Below the pieces are notes generated by a model. The model did not search any database and had not been told where the DNA came from. It saw only the letters and a program-made list of their open reading frames with translations. A DNA stretch of 23,579 nt from the NCBI GenBank assembly GCA_039190385.1, contig JBCCYD010000039.1:1-23579 (forward strand), read 5' to 3'. Of this stretch, positions 1-5,803 are shown one piece after another. Position 1 is the first letter of the stretch, and each line of letters starts with the position of its first letter. Made by a program: the position numbers and the translations under genes. Source of the DNA: Xenococcus sp039190385 (GTDB lineage: Bacteria > Cyanobacteriota > Cyanobacteriia > Cyanobacteriales > Xenococcaceae).

Positions 1-117
1 CTATCTGGTTGTTGGTGGAAACTAGAAAATGCCATGACCATGTTAGCTCTTAGAGTGTTACGGGCTAATGGTGATTGGAACAGTTATTGGCAGAATAGTC
101 CATTAGCGATCGCTTGA
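1..117 (+). CDS. Transposase, C-terminal fragment (partial at window edge)
   Basis: The open frame starts at base 1 and ends at TGA 115-117, giving 38 residues. It contains CWWKLENAMTMLALRVLRA followed by NGDWNSYW. A tryptophan-rich WWKLENA, then LALRVLRANGDW and a final SYW, is typical of the C-terminus of ISKra4-type transposases common in cyanobacteria; this is recalled family knowledge, not a search result. The catalytic residues would lie upstream of the window, so activity cannot be judged. The last codons are supplied by a HIP1 octamer (106-113). The gene stops about 24 bases before the dynamin-like frame begins. Confidence 0.6.
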   Translation, partial: LSGCWWKLENAMTMLALRVLRANGDWNSYWQNSPLAIA

Positions 118-140
118 GGCCATCACTTTTAATTACACCC
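1..140 (+). mobile_element. Right end of an insertion sequence (ISKra4-like), cut by the window edge
   Basis: The first 117 bases encode a transposase C-terminus. The next 23 bases end in TTACACCC, which read from the other strand begins GGGTGTAATTAAAAG, the form of an IS terminal inverted repeat. From 141 on, the sequence reads as the body of a dynamin-like gene, so the IS boundary is placed near 140. The left end lies outside the window, so neither the matching inverted repeat nor a target duplication can be seen. The family assignment is inferred from the protein tail. Confidence 0.5.
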
Positions 141-236
141 GATCAGACCTCAAGTTTGCAAACTGTTGAGAATAATATTGTTAAAGCAATCAAAGCGCTG
201 GAAAATCAAGAATATTAAGTAGCAGTAATTGCACCA

Positions 237-1604
237 ATGAAAGCAGGGAAAAGTACCTTTCTCAATGCCTTAATTGGCTCAGACATCCTGGCTAGTGAAT
301 CAGCTGCCTGCACCGTATGTCGCACAGATATTCGGCACGTCCAGTCAGGGGAACCACAACTTTTAGAATATCAAGAAGGACAAAAAAATCCCATTATTCT
401 TGCCGAAGGAAATTCGACAGATATCGTAGAAAAATTTCTCCAGAGAACTCATCAGATTAGAGAAACGTCTAATGAAGATTGTGTGACCCATTTTGAAGTT
501 TTACATTCTATTGAGGCGATTAGTAAATATTCATCCCTTGCTGGATTTAAGTTGGTAGACACCCCAGGCCCTAATGAATGGGAATCGGCAACTTTGAATA
601 CGACAAAACTGAAACAAATTGCGTTAGAGGCTGTGCGTACCTGCGATGCAATTTTGTTTTTACTCGACTACACATCATTTAAAGACGAAGCGTCTACGGG
701 GTTGTTTAAAGAATTGATTGAAAATCGTCAAGATTTCTTGTCAGAAAATACGGGAAAAATTTACTTTATTCTCAATAAAATTGACATGAGAACGGAAAAA
801 GATAAACCAATTGAGGAAGTCTTGCAAATGTTGAAGCTTGATTTGGAAAGATTCAAGTTTTCTCATCCGGTAATTTATCCTGTGAGTGCGAGAAAAGGTT
901 TATGGTCTAGGCTAATACAAGATGGTAGTGCCACTAAACAATTGAAGCAAGATTTTCGTAAATTCTATAGTGGTGCCTATGCCGTAGAAGATGAAGAGGG
1001 TGGTAGCTATACACCTCCAAGTTCTCAAATTGCACCTCAAGCTTTGCAAGACAGTAAAATTCCCTTTATCGAAGAAAAAGTCATGCAGACGATCATCCAA
1101 AACTCGGGGTGGAATCTTCTAAGTGGGGTTTGTGCAAAACTAGATAAATCAGCAAAATCTATGGAGGATAAGCTGAATCTGGAAATCCGAGGTTGGGAAA
1201 TGAACCTCAAAAATCTCGAAGCTCAAGTGGAGGAGTACAAACAAAGTGCTGAATCTGCAAAAAAGAAATTTGAGTCAGTCAGAAAGGCGGTTGATAAACG
1301 AGAGCAAGAGCTAACGGTCAGATTTAATGCTGAGCTAGAAAATTTTTCTAATATGGCAAAGCTGAGAATTGAAAAGCAGTTCAATAGGTTTGCTGAATCC
1401 CGTAAGAGAAAAAACCCGATTATTGATCCAATTTCATGGGTCAAAGAATCAATTGATTCTTTTGTTAAAGCAATAATTCCTAATATTTTTGATAGTTTTG
1501 AGACTGGTTCCGATCCAAATAAAATTCAAGTCACAAATCAGGCAGAAGCCCAGAAAATAGCAAAGGCTATTAATAGTTTCTGTGGCCCAGTTATTCAAGA
1601 TTAG
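237..1604 (+). CDS. Dynamin-like GTPase, N-terminal ORF fragment (G domain and first helical region)
   Basis: This is the longest ATG-initiated piece of the broken dynamin-like gene, 455 residues. The ATG lies inside the P-loop (MKAGKSTFLNALIG), so a protein starting here lacks the first beta strand of the G domain (VAVIAP is encoded just upstream) and would probably not fold as a GTPase. Visible motifs are GKST in residues 4-7, DTPGPNEW near 110 and NKID near 180. From about residue 300 there is a charged helical stretch with coiled-coil character (LEAQVEEYKQSAESAKKKFE), as in the stalk of dynamin-family proteins. There is no Shine-Dalgarno sequence before the ATG, which argues that it is not the natural start. 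The fragment ends at the in-frame amber codon 1602-1604. Confidence 0.55.
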   Translation: MKAGKSTFLNALIGSDILASESAACTVCRTDIRHVQSGEPQLLEYQEGQKNPIILAEGNSTDIVEKFLQRTHQIRETSNEDCVTHFEVLHSIEAISKYSSLAGFKLVDTPGPNEWESATLNTTKLKQIALEAVRTCDAILFLLDYTSFKDEASTGLFKELIENRQDFLSENTGKIYFILNKIDMRTEKDKPIEEVLQMLKLDLERFKFSHPVIYPVSARKGLWSRLIQDGSATKQLKQDFRKFYSGAYAVEDEEGGSYTPPSSQIAPQALQDSKIPFIEEKVMQTIIQNSGWNLLSGVCAKLDKSAKSMEDKLNLEIRGWEMNLKNLEAQVEEYKQSAESAKKKFESVRKAVDKREQELTVRFNAELENFSNMAKLRIEKQFNRFAESRKRKNPIIDPISWVKESIDSFVKAIIPNIFDSFETGSDPNKIQVTNQAEAQKIAKAINSFCGPVIQD

Positions 1605-2324
1605 TGGATCGATACGCAGGATCGTCTGATCCGAGAAGGTGATTTGATTCAGAAAGAATTGGTTGATTACATTCAAGCTCAAACTCAGCAAATATCTGAT
1701 GATTTGTCTTTGTATCTTAAGGAATCTCTGCAAATTCAGTTACATCCTAATCCAATTCAGTTTCCCAAATTTGAGTTTCCTAGCATAGACGAACAGATAA
1801 AACGTCAGCAGGAAACTTATACGCGTTACGAGAAGCAAACTAAGTACAGAACTGAGACAAGGTATAAAACAGAAAAATATTTGCAAGAAGGCGGCTTATG
1901 CCAAAGTCTTTACTATGAGGATGTTTCACGACCTTATCAGATAGAGGTTCCCTATCAAAAGACTACAAAAAAAACTGAGTATAGAGATATTTTTATCATT
2001 GATTTACAGCAAATATCTCAAGATGTTCAGCAAAAGATAGATGTGCAAGTCAAGAATAGTAAGACTATGTTGGAACGTATTGTTCACAAACAAATCATAG
2101 AGTATTTTAAAAGTGCTGAACAGCAAATTGATAACTATATTCAAAAGTTTCAATATGATTTAGAGCTTTTGCAAAAGGAGAGAAGCTATAAGGAAACGCA
2201 AGCAGAAGAAATTCGTCAAAAATTAGAAGAACAAAAAAGAGTAGTGGAAGGTTATCTAGAAAAGTTAATAGCTATTAGGCGATCGCTGAATAGCTGGCAA
2301 CCAAGTCAAATAATTGAAGAATAG
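1605..2324 (+). CDS. Dynamin-like GTPase, C-terminal ORF fragment
   Basis: This stretch is in the same frame as the piece ending at 1604, with no intervening shift, and stays open for 239 codons. The only candidate initiator near its beginning is TTG at 1644, without a good ribosome site, so independent translation is doubtful. The first part is helical (LIQKELVDYIQAQTQQISDD). The middle alternates Tyr, Thr, Lys and Arg (residues like KYRTETRYKTEKY), suggesting a beta-rich or membrane-contact segment. The last 90 residues form a charged coiled coil rich in Gln, Glu and Lys. It ends 10 bases before the 3' end of the convergent solenoid gene. Read as the missing stalk end of the upstream GTPase, it makes the gene a usual dynamin-like length of roughly 720 residues. 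Confidence 0.5.
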   Translation, partial: WIDTQDRLIREGDLIQKELVDYIQAQTQQISDDLSLYLKESLQIQLHPNPIQFPKFEFPSIDEQIKRQQETYTRYEKQTKYRTETRYKTEKYLQEGGLCQSLYYEDVSRPYQIEVPYQKTTKKTEYRDIFIIDLQQISQDVQQKIDVQVKNSKTMLERIVHKQIIEYFKSAEQQIDNYIQKFQYDLELLQKERSYKETQAEEIRQKLEEQKRVVEGYLEKLIAIRRSLNSWQPSQIIEE

Positions 2325-2333
2325 CTAAAAGCT

Positions 2334-3734
2334 TTAGAGTTGTTCTAGAGCTTCGTCAATCCAAGGTTTCAAATCGGGGACTTCTTTTTGAAGACGATTG
2401 AGAGTATCCCGACCTTGTTCCAAATCCCCAGTTTTTGCAACAGTGACAATTACACTAACCAATTCTTGTTGGATACGCTCATCAAAAGTATCTTGAGCAA
2501 TGCGCTCCATGATCGCAATAATCTCGTGTCGAACTGCCGAAATTTTCGTATTCGTTCCTAGCTCACCCAGAGAGTCGATCGCGGCCAGCTGAACTCCATT
2601 TTGCTCTTGAGCTATTTGCAGGATATTTTCTAGAATATCGATCGCATCCATTTCTAGGTTGGTAAAGCTTTGAGATTGGGATGGCTCTGGGTTTGCTGGA
2701 ATACTTTGAATTATGTTTTCGATCGTTTGAACAATTGCTTCGAGAAAATCTGATTCATCAAAACTCACAGCAAGTTGTTGGAGAGCTTGTAGAGTCGTGC
2801 TCAATAGTTTGGGATCGGTGGTGGAACGCGCGATCGCTGCTATAGCTAAGACGCTATTTTGTTGAACGGTAATATCTTCTGAAGTTTGGGTAATCTCCAC
2901 TATGGTTTGCACAGCGGCAATGTCAACTTGTACCTCGGTCGCGGTTTGGGCAATACTGGCAATGGATTGGATTGCATCGGCATCTAACTCATTATCTGTA
3001 GAATTCTGTACTATTACAGAAATGGTTTCTATGCCTGCAATGTCAACAGCAGGATCATCAGAAATCCGGGCAATACTAGTAGTAGATTGGAGAGCTTCGA
3101 TATCAACTTCCGGGTCGGCCGAACTTTGAGCAATATTTTCGATATTCGCGATCGCTTTTCTTTGGGATTCGGGATCTTCAGGGAGATCGGTTTGGAATTG
3201 ATTGATTTGTTGTTCGGCTTGCTCTTGAGGTGTCAATTCAGGAAACTGCTCTTTGGCGAGGCTAAGAACGTTACTGAAAAATAAGCCGAAAACAATAGAA
3301 AGAGAAACCAGTTGAAAACGCTGTTGGTGGTTTTTCGAAGACTCTAATCGGATGAAATTTGCCAAGAGAATTGTACCAATCAAAGCGCCAATCATCCCCA
3401 TAGTTGTGTAAATTGGGGCACGACAGTAGACGGCTGCGCAACTGGGATAGTCACTAACTAAGCTACCAGTAACCTGAGTAGAGGTCGGTCGGGCTTCGGG
3501 ATCGATGACTTCCCAGAGAAAGCGGGTAACTCCACCTATGGCTCCTGGAATAGCTACATATTCAGCTACATCTCGCCAGCTTTTCAGAATTTCTGGAGAG
3601 TCGCTGGATTCAAGGATATTAGCTGAGGTAATCGTCCCAGAAGTAGGCTCGGTCGTGTTTGGTAATTGAGGTGCAGATAGTTTGTTATCGACGGCAAGCT
3701 CTAGCTCATCTGAGTTGGACAATGGTTCTAACAT
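2334..3734 (-). CDS. Membrane protein with seven 20-residue tandem helical repeats, unknown function
   Basis: I do not recognise a named family for this 466-residue protein. Residues 1-55 are polar and probably disordered. Residues 58-78 are partly hydrophobic. Two likely membrane segments follow at about 112-130 (MIGALIGTILLANFI) and 140-160 (QLVSLSIVFGLFFSNVL). From residue 201 to 340 there are seven tandem units of exactly 20 residues, of the form IAxxSxDPxVDIxAIQSIxx, without insertions; residues 187-200 match the second half of one more unit. Each unit looks like one helix plus a short Asp-rich turn, so two units could make one HEAT- or ARM-like hairpin. A second helical block (361-466) is less regular. 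The gene is convergent with the dynamin-like pseudogene, and divergent from the SLATT-like gene with 239 AT-rich bases between. A scaffold or sensor solenoid anchored in a membrane is an inference. Confidence 0.75.
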   Translation of the reverse strand: MLEPLSNSDELELAVDNKLSAPQLPNTTEPTSGTITSANILESSDSPEILKSWRDVAEYVAIPGAIGGVTRFLWEVIDPEARPTSTQVTGSLVSDYPSCAAVYCRAPIYTTMGMIGALIGTILLANFIRLESSKNHQQRFQLVSLSIVFGLFFSNVLSLAKEQFPELTPQEQAEQQINQFQTDLPEDPESQRKAIANIENIAQSSADPEVDIEALQSTTSIARISDDPAVDIAGIETISVIVQNSTDNELDADAIQSIASIAQTATEVQVDIAAVQTIVEITQTSEDITVQQNSVLAIAAIARSTTDPKLLSTTLQALQQLAVSFDESDFLEAIVQTIENIIQSIPANPEPSQSQSFTNLEMDAIDILENILQIAQEQNGVQLAAIDSLGELGTNTKISAVRHEIIAIMERIAQDTFDERIQQELVSVIVTVAKTGDLEQGRDTLNRLQKEVPDLKPWIDEALEQL

Positions 3735-3973
3735 TTCGATTATCTATATTGTTACTAAAATGATCTTTAAAATATTTTTTGAATATTACTTAATACAAAT
3801 TATTTCTAACATAATCTAAATTCAATTATAAATAGTAAAATCACTTAATATTTCTTGGTATCGACTCGACTCATGAGATTTATTTCGGTATACTTGGATA
3901 TTTTTTTATTTTTTAAAATTGTTAGTTAAAATATTGTAGTTTACTATAATTAATATATATTTGTAGAAGAATC
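3735..3973. promoter_or_regulatory. Divergent AT-rich intergenic region with a candidate promoter for the SLATT-like gene
   Basis: These 239 bases separate two divergent start codons and are strongly AT-rich with many T and A runs. On the plus strand a perfect TATAAT (3945-3950) lies 24 bases before the ATG at 3974, and GTAGAAGAATC supplies a weak ribosome site. No convincing -35 box sits at 16-18 bases; TTGTTA at 3919-3924 is 20 bases away. No clear promoter hexamers were picked for the minus-strand gene. Confidence 0.4.
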
Positions 3974-4804
3974 ATGACAAATTCTCAAGCTTTTGCTGCG
4001 TCTTCTCAGCCTGAGAGACAATCGCTGTTTACTAGCAATCCAGGCTTATTATTATTTCTGAAAATAAGCCAAGCTGTCTGTGTGGGAGGCTTGATTTTTT
4101 GTGCCATTACAACTTTTATGCTGCCGATTATTCCCCCAGAATATCATCGCTTCTTTCTTTATGATGCAGGGTTTTTAACGATATTAATCTTTATATTTCG
4201 CCTCAAAAGTCAATTTTCGACTTTTACTAAAGATTTACGCAATGATCTATATCGGAAAGCTCGACTTTATAGTAATTTGTTACCAAAAGAAGATGTTCCT
4301 GATGAGTTGGTTGAAGCCCGAGAAAAAGCCCTCGAATATTCTCAAGAATTGATTGATGACTATAAAAGAGTTCGTGAAACGTCCAGAAATCTCTACTATT
4401 TTTTCCAAATTGCAACTATCATCTTATCGAGTGCTACTCCGATCTTAGTTTTACTAGATAAACAAACAAATTCGCCAGATATTCCTTATTTACAATGGTT
4501 ACCTGTGATTTTTCCTGCGATCGCTGCTGTTGTAACCAGTATATCGACTTCTTTTCCTTTTCAGGAGCGCTGGGTTAATGCTGATCGCATTGTCGAACTA
4601 TTGGAAGCTGAGCAGGAGAAATTTGTCTTGGGTATTACCGACCCATACCGCGCTTTTATGATTGTTGACAGTAATGAAGAACGTCGTACCCAATTGAAAT
4701 TAGCGATTGAAAACTACATCGTTGAAGTAAATAATATTCATCTCCAACAATATTCTTCAACTGATAGTAAGATTCAACAAGATAGCGGATCTAATGAGCA
4801 ATAA
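3974..4804 (+). CDS. DUF4231/SLATT-like membrane protein
   Basis: The 276-residue protein has two pairs of hydrophobic segments: about 26-53 and 59-77, then 141-161 and 172-193. A charged helical stretch (80-135) lies between the pairs, and a soluble C-terminal helix ends near residue 260. The second half, with a TM hairpin followed by SFPFQERWVNADRIVELLEAE and then LAIENYIVEVNNIH, matches my memory of the DUF4231 family. That family is related to SLATT proteins, predicted two-TM pore-forming effectors associated with nucleotide-sensing or NTPase-linked defence systems. The extra N-terminal TM pair is worth noting. No SMODS, SLOG or cyclase gene lies beside it; its neighbours are the divergent solenoid membrane protein and modA, whose 3' end it overlaps by 14 bases tail-to-tail. 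Membership in DUF4231 is fairly likely; the effector role is inference. Confidence 0.65.
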   Translation: MTNSQAFAASSQPERQSLFTSNPGLLLFLKISQAVCVGGLIFCAITTFMLPIIPPEYHRFFLYDAGFLTILIFIFRLKSQFSTFTKDLRNDLYRKARLYSNLLPKEDVPDELVEAREKALEYSQELIDDYKRVRETSRNLYYFFQIATIILSSATPILVLLDKQTNSPDIPYLQWLPVIFPAIAAVVTSISTSFPFQERWVNADRIVELLEAEQEKFVLGITDPYRAFMIVDSNEERRTQLKLAIENYIVEVNNIHLQQYSSTDSKIQQDSGSNEQ

Positions 4805-5549
4805 ATCCGTAGTTTGAGAATATATTTTTAGCTGTATTACTCAAGAGAAATTGGATAAAATCTTGGGCAATTTCTGGGTTTTTGCTATCAAGCGCGATCG
4901 CGACTGGATAGGTAATTGGCGAATGGGAATTGGGAGGGGCAGCCGCAACAACTTTAACGCGCTCTGATATTGCCGCATCAGTCCGATAGACCATTCCCGC
5001 ATCTACATTACCAGTTTCGACATAAGCTAAAACTTGACGCACATCCTTGGCCAAGACAAACTTGCTTTCTAAGACTTGATATAACTGGAGACAGTCTAAT
5101 ACTTCCTTGGCATATTTCCCTGCGGGGACACTATCGGGAGCTCCAATAGCTATTCTGCTGACCGAATCATTCTTGAGCTGGGAAAATTCTGCAATATCTC
5201 TATTTTGTGCTGTAATCAAAACCACTTCATTTTTTAGTAGATTGTGGCGTGTATTCTGGAGCAGCAAATTTTTATTTTCTAGTGCATCCATATGCTGCTC
5301 GTCCGCAGAAATAAAGATATCGACTGGTGCACCCTGTTCGATTTGATATCTCAAGGAGCCAGAAGAACCAAAGTTATAAACAATTTGTACGTGATGGTGT
5401 TGTTGATTGTACAATTTGCTAATCTCTTGAAGAGCATCTTGCAAGCTAGCAGCGGCAGAAATTGTTAGGGTGATATTATCCCCAGAAGCAGTACAGGCTG
5501 ATAATAGTGCTAACAGGCTTAATGAGATAAACTTTCTTCTTCTGATCAT
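4791..5549 (-). CDS. modA: Molybdate ABC transporter substrate-binding lipoprotein ModA
   Basis: Periplasmic binding protein that captures molybdate (or tungstate) for an ABC importer. The 252-residue product begins with a positively charged signal sequence (MIRRRKFISLSLLALLSAC) whose LSAC lipobox predicts lipid anchoring. The mature protein starts with the ModA hallmark LTISAAASLQDALQEI, then YNFGSSGSLRYQIEQGAPVD and DIFISADEQHMDAL, and carries AGMVYRTDA in the second lobe. The ATG at 5549 is preferred over an in-frame TTG at 5570 because it starts directly at the signal peptide; neither has a good ribosome site. No modB or modC permease/ATPase gene is in the window, so it must partner with a transporter encoded elsewhere. 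It is convergent with, and overlaps by 14 bases, the SLATT-like gene, and is divergent from topA. Confidence 0.9.
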   Translation of the reverse strand: MIRRRKFISLSLLALLSACTASGDNITLTISAAASLQDALQEISKLYNQQHHHVQIVYNFGSSGSLRYQIEQGAPVDIFISADEQHMDALENKNLLLQNTRHNLLKNEVVLITAQNRDIAEFSQLKNDSVSRIAIGAPDSVPAGKYAKEVLDCLQLYQVLESKFVLAKDVRQVLAYVETGNVDAGMVYRTDAAISERVKVVAAAPPNSHSPITYPVAIALDSKNPEIAQDFIQFLLSNTAKNIFSNYGFIAH

Positions 5550-5803
5550 TTTTGTATTGTTTTTTACCAATCAGCCGTTTGTCTCGCTGACAAAGCATAA
5601 ACCAAACCTCAGCATACTTGACGAGTAGAGGTTGTTTAAGTTATTAACAAAAAAAGTGCTACTAATGGTTAATGTTCAATATATTAAAAATATAAGTAGT
5701 CTTAGACCTGATATTTTTCTCTAAAGGATAATAGATATCAGTTTAGGTCTCAAATCCCAATGCACGACCAAAATCTTTTATTTTAAGTGTTAGTTATCTG
5801 TCT

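Larger units (their letters stand above)
141..2324 (+). pseudogene. Dynamin-like GTPase gene, 5'-truncated by an IS and with two in-frame stops
   Basis: One reading frame can be followed from 141 to the TAG at 2322-2324. It is interrupted only by TAA at 216-218 and TAG at 1602-1604. The first stop falls between a helical lead-in ending KALENQEY and the first G-domain strand (VAVIAPMKAGKST). The second falls in the C-terminal helical region, after VIQD and before WIDTQDRLIREG. The GTPase motifs are intact: P-loop APMKAGKST, switch II DTPGPNEW, NKID. Bacterial dynamin-like proteins are large membrane-binding GTPases that remodel or protect membranes. No plausible ATG lies upstream of the first stop, and the 5' end abuts a transposase tail, so loss of the promoter and N-terminus by IS insertion is likely. 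No frameshift has accumulated over 2.2 kb, so the decay looks recent. Readthrough or sequence error remain possible. Confidence 0.75.

Noticed and set aside
237..239. ATG as the natural start of the dynamin-like gene
   Set aside because: It is the methionine inside the P-loop; the first G-domain strand is encoded upstream, and there is no ribosome site.
2902..3129. Plus-strand open frame with internal periodicity
   Set aside because: It is antisense to the 20-residue repeats; the period is inherited from the real gene.
5704..5750. Inverted repeat upstream of topA (AGACC...GGTCT)
   Set aside because: The arms AGACC-TGATAT and ATATCA-GTTTA-GGTCT pair only with a five-base bulge across a long loop; too weak to call a regulatory element.
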